Shown here: positions 26,616-34,515 of the stretch, piece after piece
Position numbering within the stretch: the first letter of the stretch is position 1
Layout of the letters: every line of letters begins with the position of its first letter
From: Poriferisodalis sp965208925
GTDB taxonomy: Bacteria > Actinomycetota > Acidimicrobiia > Acidimicrobiales > Poriferisodalaceae
Direction of reading: 5' to 3'
NCBI RefSeq assembly: GCF_965208925.1
Contig: NZ_OZ242364.1
Location: forward strand, 3,100,001-3,164,000
Length of the DNA stretch: 64,000 nt
The notes under the pieces: generated by a model
What the model saw: only the letters and a program-made list of their open reading frames with translations
The model's database searches: none
What the model was told of the DNA's origin: nothing
Translations under genes and position numbers: made by a program

Positions 26616-27521
26616 ATGACCGATGACAACCCCTACAGCCGGGGCTGCGCTTGGGTTGACGGCGAATACGTGCCCATCCGTGACGCCAAGATCTCGCTGC
26701 TCGATGTCGGTTTCAGCCGCTCGGACGTGACCTACGACGTCGTCGCCGTGTGGAACGGGAAGTTCTTCCGGCTCGACGCCCACTTGGACCGCTTCGAGCG
26801 CAGCATGAAGAGCCTCCAGATGAGCCTGGAGCTCGACCGAGAGCAGATGGCCGCAATCCTCACCGAGTGCGTCCGCAAGTCAGCGCTACGCGAGTCCTAT
26901 GTCGAGATGATCTCGACACGGGGCCGGCCGAGCCGCGAAAGCCGCAGCCCGTGGTCGTTCCAGAATCTGTTCTACGCCTATGCGATCCCGTACATCTGGA
27001 TTGTCGAGCCCGACAAGCAGGAGACCGGCTCGCACCTGATCATCGCTCAGGACACCGTGCGCATCCCGACGTCATCGGTGGATCCGACGGTCAAGAACTT
27101 CCACTGGGGCGACCTGACCCGCGGCGCCTTCGAGGCCCGCGAGCGAGGTGGCAGCGTGGTCGTGCTGCCCGACCTCGACGGCAACCTCACCGAGGGTCCC
27201 GGCTTCAACATCTTCCTCGTTGCCGACGGCCAGCTGTACACGCCCGACGCCGGGGTGCTGGAAGGCATCACTCGCCGGACGATCCTCGACTTGGCCACCG
27301 AGCACGGCCTGACCGCCCATGTGGCCCCCATCCCGGCCGCCGATGCCGGCCGAGCCGACGAAGCGTTCATGACCAGCACGGCCGGCGGCGTCATGCCGGT
27401 CACGATGATCGACGGCCGGCCGCTCGGTGACGGCACGCCCGGTCCGTTCACGATGCAGCTCCGTCAGGCCTACTGGGACGCCCACGACGACCCCCGCTGG
27501 ACCACGCCGATCGACTACTGA
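26616..27521 (+). CDS. Class IV aminotransferase (branched-chain/D-amino acid/amine type)
   Basis: 301-residue fold-type IV PLP enzyme. The PLP lysine is Lys160 in TVKNFHWGD, and the phosphate-binding segments are EGPGFNIFLV and GVLEGITRRTILDLA. An aromatic or hydrophobic binding pocket is suggested by SPWSFQNLFYAYAIPYIW. Members include BCAT, D-amino acid transaminase, aminodeoxychorismate lyase and R-selective amine transaminases; this one looks closest to the BCAT/R-amine group, without certainty. The ATG follows CAGGAGCACTCG, 12 nt after the redoxin gene, so the two are one operon. Confidence 0.88.
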   Translation: MTDDNPYSRGCAWVDGEYVPIRDAKISLLDVGFSRSDVTYDVVAVWNGKFFRLDAHLDRFERSMKSLQMSLELDREQMAAILTECVRKSALRESYVEMISTRGRPSRESRSPWSFQNLFYAYAIPYIWIVEPDKQETGSHLIIAQDTVRIPTSSVDPTVKNFHWGDLTRGAFEARERGGSVVVLPDLDGNLTEGPGFNIFLVADGQLYTPDAGVLEGITRRTILDLATEHGLTAHVAPIPAADAGRADEAFMTSTAGGVMPVTMIDGRPLGDGTPGPFTMQLRQAYWDAHDDPRWTTPIDY

Positions 27522-27557
27522 AGCCTCTGGCCGCCGCAGTGGCTTCCCCTCGCTGAG

Positions 27558-28433
27558 CTATTCGGCGGTGTGGGCGAGGATCGCTTCCCACACCTGCGGC
27601 CAGATTGGCTCAGGCAGCTCGTGACCGACTTGGTCGAGCGTCACCATGCGGGCTCCTTCGATCGCTTCGACCGTGGCCTCGCCGTGGGGATAGGGCAGGA
27701 TCGGGTCCTCCGTGCCGTGGATGACGATGGTGGGCGTGGAGATATTCCGCAGTTTCGTGGACCGGTTCTCCTCGTCCATGAGTGCGAGGCCGTGATTGTT
27801 CATCGCCGGCCAGTTCGCAGCTCGGTCGTACTCGCGCTCGAAGATCGCCGTGAAGCGCCCCACGTCAAAGGGGACGCGGCTGCCGGCCAGCGCTTCGAAC
27901 ATCTCGATCCGCGATCGCACCCTGTCGCTGCGCGAGAGAGGTGGCTCGAGCGTGTACTTCATGTTGACGTCGATGACCTTCTGGTCCGGCGGCGGCAAGT
28001 CGGGCGTCTCGCCCATGAAAATCGCCCGCGCGATCTCCCCGCCTGAGGGCGTCGACATGATCGACGTCATGCTCCGGATGCGTCCGGGGTGATCGATGGC
28101 GACCTGCTGGCTGATCATCCCGCCCATCGATGCACCCACGAGGTGTGCGCTGGCGAGCCCGTACGCATCGAGCACGCCCACAGCGTCGTTCGCCATGTCG
28201 GCGAGCCCGTAGGTCTCCTGCTCGAGATCGAAGCTGGTGGTCTGGCCCGTGTCGCGGTTGTCGAACCGGATCACGTAGCGCCCGCCTTCGACAAGCCCGG
28301 CGATGAACCCTTCCTCCCACAGGATCATCTGGGCGCTGGCTCCCATCACCAGCAGGATTGGAGTGTCGCCCGGGTCGCCGAAGTCCTCGGTACAGATGTC
28401 GATGCCGTTGGCTTTGACCATGCGCTCGGCCAT
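27558..28433 (-). CDS. Alpha/beta-hydrolase (RdmC/esterase-like)
   Basis: 291-residue serine hydrolase. The nucleophile elbow is GASMGG with Ser102, the acid is in HGTEDPILP and the His in LDQVGHELPEP, giving a complete catalytic triad. The N-terminal ILLVMGASAQMILW is the oxyanion region typical of the aclacinomycin methylesterase-like group. It is last of a minus-strand run after the PhnD-like and LLM genes (66 nt downstream of the latter). Ester substrate unknown. Confidence 0.9.
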   Translation of the reverse strand: MAERMVKANGIDICTEDFGDPGDTPILLVMGASAQMILWEEGFIAGLVEGGRYVIRFDNRDTGQTTSFDLEQETYGLADMANDAVGVLDAYGLASAHLVGASMGGMISQQVAIDHPGRIRSMTSIMSTPSGGEIARAIFMGETPDLPPPDQKVIDVNMKYTLEPPLSRSDRVRSRIEMFEALAGSRVPFDVGRFTAIFEREYDRAANWPAMNNHGLALMDEENRSTKLRNISTPTIVIHGTEDPILPYPHGEATVEAIEGARMVTLDQVGHELPEPIWPQVWEAILAHTAE

Positions 28434-28499
28434 GTCAACCCCCTGCTGCTGCTTCGACGCTAGCCCTGGCGCGATCGCGGCGTTTTCTCGGCGGCAATC

Positions 28500-29525
28500 T
28501 CAGGTACTGGCGAGTGCGATGACCTCGAAGAGCGACTCGTAGCCGGCAAGACCAGGCCGGTCCGTGCGCTGGGGCACTCGAAACAGGATGATCTCCGAGG
28601 TCAGGCCGCTGTAGTCGGCGATGCGGGCAGCGCATCGAGCGGGAGTACCCGTGATGGTCATGGTGTCCACGACTTCGTCGGGAACCAAGCCGATCGCTTC
28701 GCGTATCTGGCCATCCGGCATGAGCCGTGAAGCAGCATCGGCGAATTCGTCGTAGCCGAGCTGGCGAAGCTGGGAGTCGTAGTACGGGTGCGGCACGGGG
28801 TGGAACAGCCCGCAGATGGTGGCCTTGGCGGCGTTGCGGGCCAGCTCTTCGTCTTCGTTGACGCTGAGAAACGACCCCATCAGGAACTCGACGCTGTCGG
28901 GACCGCGGCCTGCCTCGCCGGCGGCCTGTTGCGCCGCGGGCCGGACGATGTCGCGCATGAATTCGGCCGACGACATCACGCCGACGCCGACACCGTCGGC
29001 CACCTCACCTGCCAAGCGGACCATCTTGGGCCCCGAGGCGGACAGGTACACGGGAATCGACGGCCGCGTCGGCTCCCAGGAGGCCCGCCAGCGAATGCGG
29101 TGGTGGTCGCCTTCGTAGCGCACCGGCTCCCCCGCCCGGCCGGCCACGGCGCTGCGCACGATGTTGATGTAGTCGCGCAGCTTGCCGAGCGGACGGAAGT
29201 CGTCGACACCCATGTACCACTCGTTGAAGTGGCGGTTGCCGGTACCGAGGCCCAGAGTGAACCGGCCGCCGCTCATCTCGTCGAGGTCTCGGGCAGCGAT
29301 TGCCGTGAGCCACGGCTCCCGCGCATACGCGTTGGCGATGTAGGTGCCCACGGTGACCCGCTCTGTGGCAGCAATGACCGCGGCCGCCGACACGAAGGCG
29401 CTGCGGCCGGCCTCCACGGTGTACATCGACTCCATCCCGGCGGCTTCGCCCTCACGGGCCAGCTCCACGAAATCCGCCATCGTGTCCTCAAAGCCCAGCA
29501 GCAGCCCGAGCGCGGGTTTCGACAT
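28500..29525 (-). CDS. LLM-class F420-dependent oxidoreductase
   Basis: 341-residue TIM-barrel protein of the MER/F420 group. Seen: the N-terminal LGLLLGFEDTMADFVELAREGEAAG pattern (split strand and helix), VTVGTYIANAYAREPWLTAIAA, LDEMSGGRFTLGLGTGN, and LSASGPKMVRLAGEVADGVGV, which bind the F420 phosphate side. The start is the ATG at 29525 with AGAGAGGTA upstream; a longer in-frame start adds a low-complexity tail. It lies 25 nt after the PhnD-like gene and before an esterase, so the three probably act on one compound. Confidence 0.9.
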   Translation of the reverse strand: MSKPALGLLLGFEDTMADFVELAREGEAAGMESMYTVEAGRSAFVSAAAVIAATERVTVGTYIANAYAREPWLTAIAARDLDEMSGGRFTLGLGTGNRHFNEWYMGVDDFRPLGKLRDYINIVRSAVAGRAGEPVRYEGDHHRIRWRASWEPTRPSIPVYLSASGPKMVRLAGEVADGVGVGVMSSAEFMRDIVRPAAQQAAGEAGRGPDSVEFLMGSFLSVNEDEELARNAAKATICGLFHPVPHPYYDSQLRQLGYDEFADAASRLMPDGQIREAIGLVPDEVVDTMTITGTPARCAARIADYSGLTSEIILFRVPQRTDRPGLAGYESLFEVIALAST

Positions 29526-29550
29526 GTCAGATACCTCTCTCTGGAGTGAA

Positions 29551-30384
29551 CTAGAAGATCTCGCCGACGAGGTCAGCGTCACGGACGGCGGTCATGAGGT
29601 CGGTCCAGCCGTCGTCGGTTGCTCGCACCCACTTGCTGAGGTGCTCCATGCGCATCATCTCGGCAATGTCGGGATCTTCGGGATCCATGGCCACGAGGAG
29701 CTCGACGAACCGTTCGCTGTCAGCGTCGCTCAGGCTCGGGCCCGACGTGTAGGCGCAGTGGCAGTAGGGCCGAGTGCGCCACACCTCGACAATGTCGTCG
29801 GGGCCCAGTTCGTGGCGGCGCAGCAGGTAGCCGAGCCACGGCTCGAAGATGACGCCCGCGTCGGCTCGGCCGTCCATGACGGCTCCGAAGATCGTCCGGT
29901 CGTCCACCCATCGCTGCAGGTTGGAGTACTCAGTGGCCTCCAGCTCGACGAGTTCGCAGTCCGACCTGATGTCGAAGCCGTCTTCGGCCAGCTGGGCTGC
30001 CGGCAGCAGGTAGAGCTCGCTGGAAATGCCCACACCCAGGGCGAGACGCCGCCCACGCAGATCGTCCAGATCGGCGATGGCGGCATCGGCTCGGGCGACG
30101 ATCAGCGAATGGACATCCTCATCGGTATCGCGCATCGCCAGCGTCCGGCAGGTGCCCGGTGACCGCAGCAGCAGCTGCGCGTGGGCCATCGGGGCGTTCC
30201 ACGCAATATCAACGTGGCCGTCGAGCACTGCCGCGCACAGCGCGTCGTAGGTGGAATACAGCGCGTACTCCGTCTCGAGGCCGGCCTCGTTGAAGTACTT
30301 GCGGATGGCGTTCCAGATGAATACGGCCCGCTTCGGATCAGCAGCCGTGGCACCGATCACAAGCGGACGCGGGCGTTGGGTCAT
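29551..30384 (-). CDS. PhnD/phosphonate-type substrate-binding protein without signal peptide
   Basis: 277-residue periplasmic-binding-fold protein. Seen: PLVIGATAADPKRAVFIWNAIRKYF, GHVDIAWNAPMAHAQLLL and DLRGRRLALGVG, the classic type II binding-protein pattern, plus GAVMDGRADAGVIFEPW. There is no signal peptide or lipobox at the start, and no ABC permease or ATPase is nearby. It is the first gene of a unit with an LLM oxidoreductase and an esterase, so a cytosolic ligand carrier, sensor or enzyme is possible. Ligand unknown; the name reflects the fold only. Confidence 0.75.
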   Translation of the reverse strand: MTQRPRPLVIGATAADPKRAVFIWNAIRKYFNEAGLETEYALYSTYDALCAAVLDGHVDIAWNAPMAHAQLLLRSPGTCRTLAMRDTDEDVHSLIVARADAAIADLDDLRGRRLALGVGISSELYLLPAAQLAEDGFDIRSDCELVELEATEYSNLQRWVDDRTIFGAVMDGRADAGVIFEPWLGYLLRRHELGPDDIVEVWRTRPYCHCAYTSGPSLSDADSERFVELLVAMDPEDPDIAEMMRMEHLSKWVRATDDGWTDLMTAVRDADLVGEIF

Positions 30385-30432
30385 GGGATCATCCCCCCTT
30401 GACCAACGTAGTGCCGCTCTGGGCGGCGCGAC

Positions 30433-32649
30433 TCAGCTCAGATCGAACCGGTCGAGGTCCATGACCTTCGCCCACGCCGCCACGAAGTCGGCCACGAACT
30501 TGGCCTCGCCGTCGTCACTGCCGTACACCTCAGCGATCGCCCGCAACTGCGAGTTGGAGCCGAAGACAAGGTCCACCGCGCTGGCGGTCCACTTGAGATC
30601 GCCGGAGTCACGGTCACGACCCGCGTAGGTGTGCTCGGTGTCGGACACCTGCCATTCGGTGCCCATGTCCAGCAGGTTCACGAAGAAGTCGTTGGTCAGC
30701 GTTCCGGCACGCTCGGTGAGCACTCCCAGCGACGAGCCGCCGGTGTTGGCACCGAGCACCCGCAGCCCGCCGACCAGCACCGTCATCTCCGGTGCGGTCA
30801 GTGACAGCAGGCTCGACCGGTCCACCAGCATCACCTCGGGACGGCGCTTGTCATCGGCTCGCCAGTAGTTGCGGAACCAGTCAGCAGTGGGCTCGAGCAC
30901 TGCGAACGACTCGGCATCGGTCTGATCCGCCGAGGCATCGGTGCGTCCCGGCGAGAACGGAACCACGACATCGTGGCCAGCGGCGCGGGCGGCCTGTTCG
31001 ATCCCGGCACAACCGCCCAAGACGATCAGGTCGGCCATCGACACTCGCTTTCCGCCGTCCGGGGCGCTGCTGAATGCCGCCTGGACTCCTTCCAGCGCTG
31101 TGAGCACCGCTGCCAGCTCAGCCGGGTCGTTGGCTTCCCAACCGTTCTGCGGAGCGAGCCGAATGCGTGCTCCGTTGGCGCCGCCTCGCAGGTCACTGTC
31201 GCGGAACGTTGACGCCGAGGCCCACGCGGCCTTCACCAGCTCCGACACCGACAGACCCGATTCGAGAATCGCGGTCTTGAGTGCTGCGACGTCGGCGTCG
31301 TCGACCAACTCGTGGTCGACTGTGGGGACCGGATCCTGCCAGATCAGCTGCTCGTCGGGGACCTCGGGCCCGAGGTAACGCGAGACCGGACCCATATCGC
31401 GGTGAGTGAGCTTGAACCATGCCCGGGCGAATGCATCTGCGAACTCATCGGGATGCTCGAGGAACCGCCGCGAGATGGGCTCGTAGATGGGGTCCATCCG
31501 CAGCGATAGGTCGGTGGTGAGCATCACCGGCGCGTGCCGCTTCGACGGATCGTGCGCATCGGGCACGGTGTCGGCCGCAGCGGGGTCGGTCGGCACCCAC
31601 TGGTGTGCGCCCGCTGGACTCTGGGACAGCTCCCACTCGTAGCCGAACAGGACCTCGAAGAACGAGTTGTCCCACGTCACCGGCGTGGGCGTCCAGATGC
31701 CTTCCAGCCCGCTGGTGATCGTGTCGCCCGCCTTGCCGCTGCCGAACGTGCTCGTCCAGCCCAGACCCTGTTCCTCGAGGGCAGCGCCTTCGGGCTCGGG
31801 GCCGACGTGGGCATCGCCTTCAGCGGCGCCATGCGTCTTGCCGAAGGTGTGACCGCCGGCGATCAGCGCCACGGTCTCCTCGTCGCCCATGGCCATGCGG
31901 GCAAACGTCTCGCGGATGTCCCGCGCTGCTGCGAGCGGGTCGGGAGTGCCGTTCGGCCCCTCCGGGTTCACGTAGATGAGGCCCATCTGAACGGCACCGA
32001 GCGGGTTCGCCAGATCCCGGTCGCCGCTGTAGCGCTCGTCGTCGAGCCACACGTTCTCGGGACCCCAGTAGATGTCCTCCTCGGGCTCCCACACGTCCTC
32101 TCGGCCACCGCCGAAGCCGAAGGTCTCGAAGCCCATCGACTCCAGCGCCACGTTGCCCGCCAGGATCATCAGGTCGGCCCAGGAGATCTTGCGGCCGTAC
32201 TTCTGCTTGACCGGCCACAGCAGCCGGCGTGCCTTGTCGAGGTTGGCATTGTCAGGCCAGCTGTTGAGCGGCGCGAAGCGGTGGGTGCCCGAACCGCCGC
32301 CGCCCCGGCCGTCGTGGATGCGGTAGGTGCCGGCGCTGTGCCACGCCATGCGGATCATCAGCGGCCCGTAGTGGCCGAAGTCGGCCGGCCACCAATCCTG
32401 CGAATCGGTCATGACCTCGGCGAGGTCGGCCTTCACCGCAGCGAGATCGAGCGTCTTGAATTCGGCGGCGTAGTCGAAACCCTTGTCGGTCGGGTCGATC
32501 TTCGGCGAGTTCTTGTTGAGCGGGCGCAGGTTCAGTTGCTCAGGCCACCACTGCTGATTGGCGAGCGAGCCCATGTTCGCCTGCTCGTGCAGCACTGGGC
32601 ATCCGCCGGCGGCGGATGTCGCTGCGTCGGTGGTGCTGTTGTCAGTCAT
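30433..32649 (-). CDS. katG: Catalase-peroxidase KatG
   Basis: 738-residue bifunctional heme catalase-peroxidase that removes H2O2. The distal triad is Arg100, Trp103 and His104 in MIRMAWHSAGTYR, and the proximal heme His is in AGGHTFGKTHG. Two homologous halves are present, the second degenerate, and the length fits the family. The Trp-Tyr-Met adduct residues are expected at Trp103, the Tyr in GLIYVNPEG and a downstream Met. The ATG has AAGGAGCAG upstream. It lies 51 nt downstream of a Fur-family gene on the same strand, the furA-katG arrangement of actinobacteria. Confidence 0.98.
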   Translation of the reverse strand: MTDNSTTDAATSAAGGCPVLHEQANMGSLANQQWWPEQLNLRPLNKNSPKIDPTDKGFDYAAEFKTLDLAAVKADLAEVMTDSQDWWPADFGHYGPLMIRMAWHSAGTYRIHDGRGGGGSGTHRFAPLNSWPDNANLDKARRLLWPVKQKYGRKISWADLMILAGNVALESMGFETFGFGGGREDVWEPEEDIYWGPENVWLDDERYSGDRDLANPLGAVQMGLIYVNPEGPNGTPDPLAAARDIRETFARMAMGDEETVALIAGGHTFGKTHGAAEGDAHVGPEPEGAALEEQGLGWTSTFGSGKAGDTITSGLEGIWTPTPVTWDNSFFEVLFGYEWELSQSPAGAHQWVPTDPAAADTVPDAHDPSKRHAPVMLTTDLSLRMDPIYEPISRRFLEHPDEFADAFARAWFKLTHRDMGPVSRYLGPEVPDEQLIWQDPVPTVDHELVDDADVAALKTAILESGLSVSELVKAAWASASTFRDSDLRGGANGARIRLAPQNGWEANDPAELAAVLTALEGVQAAFSSAPDGGKRVSMADLIVLGGCAGIEQAARAAGHDVVVPFSPGRTDASADQTDAESFAVLEPTADWFRNYWRADDKRRPEVMLVDRSSLLSLTAPEMTVLVGGLRVLGANTGGSSLGVLTERAGTLTNDFFVNLLDMGTEWQVSDTEHTYAGRDRDSGDLKWTASAVDLVFGSNSQLRAIAEVYGSDDGEAKFVADFVAAWAKVMDLDRFDLS

Positions 32650-32700
32650 TTCTGCTCCTTGCGGAATGTGGAATGGTTCGGTGGATCGAAAGTGCCGTCG

Positions 32701-33141
32701 TCATGGTGAACTCTCGGCGAGGGCGGGCACTGCCTGGCATACCGGGCAGATACCCCAATAGATGACCTCGGCCTCGTCGATCGTGAATCCGTGGTCTTCG
32801 GCAGCCTCGAGGCAGGGTTGGTACCCCACAGCGCAGTCGACGTCGACCATCCGGCCGCAGCCCCGGCACACCAAGTGGTGGTGGTTGTCGTCGACCCGGT
32901 CCTCGTATCGGGCCGCCGACCGTGCCGGCTGGATGCGCCGGATCAGACCTTCTTCGGTCAACATGGCCAAAGCGTCGAATACTGCCTGTCTGGATACAGA
33001 CCCGATACTGGCACGCACATCGCCGACCAGATCGTCAGCAGCGGCATGAGGTCGGGCAGACACAGCATTGAGCACCGCCAACCGCTGCGCGGTCACCTGG
33101 ATCCCACGGTCCCGCAACATCTGCACGGTGTCCTGAGGCAT
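32701..33141 (-). CDS. furA: Fur-family peroxide/metal regulator (FurA-like)
   Basis: 146-residue Fur-family repressor. The winged-helix segment includes VTAQRLAVLNAVSARPHAAADDLV and SVSRQAVFDALAMLTEEGLIRR, followed by the metal region NHHHLVCRGCGRMVDVDC and a closing CPVCQ, forming the CxxC...CxxC zinc site. The start is the ATG at 33141; a long in-frame extension upstream lacks family resemblance and would overlap the divergent gene. It is upstream of katG, so it probably represses both genes and releases them on peroxide stress, as mycobacterial FurA does. A perfect palindrome sits 20 nt upstream. Confidence 0.93.
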   Translation of the reverse strand: MPQDTVQMLRDRGIQVTAQRLAVLNAVSARPHAAADDLVGDVRASIGSVSRQAVFDALAMLTEEGLIRRIQPARSAARYEDRVDDNHHHLVCRGCGRMVDVDCAVGYQPCLEAAEDHGFTIDEAEVIYWGICPVCQAVPALAESSP

Positions 33142-33161
33142 GTGTCGACTATATCCGTTTC

Positions 33162-33174
33162 TGGACTCAGTCCA
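33162..33174. promoter_or_regulatory. Probable FurA operator (13-bp palindrome)
   Basis: TGGACT-C-AGTCCA is a perfect inverted repeat with one central base, embedded in an AT-richer stretch 20 nt upstream of the furA start. Its position fits autoregulation of furA-katG. Binding by FurA is inferred; the palindrome is seen. Confidence 0.55.
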
Positions 33175-33285
33175 AAACCAGCACAGAACAAAAATCGTCC
33201 AGCCGCCAGCGAGCGCGTCTTGGGTCCGCTGACCGGCGCCGCGTACTCGACGGAAGGCGGAACCGGCGAAGCCGTATGCGCACTG

Positions 33286-33930
33286 ATGACTGGCTGCGGC
33301 TGGAACAATTGCGATGTGGCGGGTGTCATTGATGAGCTGCTGCGGCGGATCGCTGAGTTTCACCGCAGCCGTACGGCTGTCCCCGAGTACCCGATGGTTG
33401 CCACGGTGCTCGACGCGCTCGACGAGGCCCGCAGCCCGGCCCTGGTCGAAGCTCGACACCTGCCGGTGCTGCGGCATCTTGATGCCGTCAAGCTCTGCGG
33501 CGACGGCGCCGTCGATGCGGTGCTCGAAGAGTTTCTCGCTCTCGCACCGGCGCTGCCGTGGATCCAGACCGCCGGCTATCGGGGCGTGCTGAGCCAGGAC
33601 TTCCACGACAACTACGGCTACGTGCAGCTCATCGGCCCGACGTCAATTGTCGAGCACCGTTCGGTGAGGGTCGGCATCGGCGTCTGGGGACCGAACCTGC
33701 ACTACCCCAGCCACCACCATGAGGCCGAGGAGCTGTACCACGTGCTGGCCGGCGAGCCGACATTCACCAGCGGCGACGGCGTGCCCCGAACGGCCGGGCC
33801 CGGTGACGCCGTGCATCACGCACCGTGGCAGCCGCACCAGCAGGACTTCGGCGCGACGCCGACGGTGCTGCTCTACTGCTGGACTGGCGAGGTGGTGGCC
33901 GATGCTGCACTCGTCGAGGGCGCGTGCTGA
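33286..33930 (+). CDS. DMSP lyase-like cupin (DddQ/DddL family)
   Basis: About 214 residues; the C-terminal half is a cupin with DNYGYVQLIGPT, VGIGVWGPNLHYPSHHHEAEELYHVLAGE and a later GDAVHHAPWQPHQQDF. The FWGPxLYYPxHxHEAEExY signature, with metal-binding His and Glu and an essential Tyr, matches DddQ/DddL-type dimethylsulfoniopropionate lyases, which release dimethyl sulfide and acrylate. The length fits DddQ. The start is uncertain: ATG 33286 is used, GTG 33316 also works, and neither has a clear ribosome site. It is divergent from furA. A different dimethylsulfonio-type substrate cannot be excluded. Confidence 0.75.
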   Translation: MTGCGWNNCDVAGVIDELLRRIAEFHRSRTAVPEYPMVATVLDALDEARSPALVEARHLPVLRHLDAVKLCGDGAVDAVLEEFLALAPALPWIQTAGYRGVLSQDFHDNYGYVQLIGPTSIVEHRSVRVGIGVWGPNLHYPSHHHEAEELYHVLAGEPTFTSGDGVPRTAGPGDAVHHAPWQPHQQDFGATPTVLLYCWTGEVVADAALVEGAC

Positions 33931-33945
33931 CCGCTCGCGTACGTG

Positions 33946-34389
33946 TCAACCCTCAGCGACTGCCTTGAGGTTCTCCAGCGACTTGGCAATGTTGTTGACC
34001 AGCAGGCTGTGGCGGTTCATCTTCTGGAAGAACTCCTGGTCGAGGATCGGCGAATCGAAGCTCTCGGTGACTCGGCACCCCTCGTCGGTGGCTTCGATCT
34101 CATAGCGCCACAGCGTCTTGCGGCCGTCCTGGGCGGGTACCTCGAACGCCCATTCCCGGCCTGGCTCGGCGGCCACGACAATGCAGCCGGCATCCCACTT
34201 CATGTCACCGGCTTGGTTGTAGCCGCGGAACTTCGCCCCCACTTCAGGACCGGTCGAACCGTCCTCCCACTCGGACTTGTAGCACTCGGGGCTGACCTCG
34301 CTGATGCGGGAAAGATCCGTCAGGATCCCGTAGACCGATTCGGGGCTTGCGGCGATGTCGATGCTGGTACTGCCAGTGGTCTGAACCAT
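33946..34389 (-). CDS. SRPBCC-family protein (polyketide cyclase/START-like)
   Basis: 147-residue helix-grip protein. It opens STSIDIAASPESVYGILTDLSRISEVSPEC, the usual start of the polyketide cyclase/dehydrase group, and closes with a long C-terminal helix (FFQKMNRHSLLVNNIAKSLENL). The ATG at 34389 has GAGGAGAGC upstream. Such proteins bind hydrophobic ligands and may cyclise or carry them. It lies 126 nt downstream of an FAD monooxygenase on the same strand, which may supply its ligand. Confidence 0.85.
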   Translation of the reverse strand: MVQTTGSTSIDIAASPESVYGILTDLSRISEVSPECYKSEWEDGSTGPEVGAKFRGYNQAGDMKWDAGCIVVAAEPGREWAFEVPAQDGRKTLWRYEIEATDEGCRVTESFDSPILDQEFFQKMNRHSLLVNNIAKSLENLKAVAEG

Positions 34390-34515
34390 CTGTGCTCTCC
34401 TCTGAGGGGTTCTTGGGCTACCCCGGCTGGGGCCGGCGTGATGGTAGCGAAGCCTCTTCGCCGGCGTGGAGGACCCTGTTGCACTGGTCGATAGCAACTC
34501 GTTCTGTGCTGCCCA

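Noticed and set aside
32701..33606. A 301-residue version of FurA
   Set aside because: The extension covers the divergent DMSP lyase-like gene on the other strand and the operator, and has no Fur similarity.
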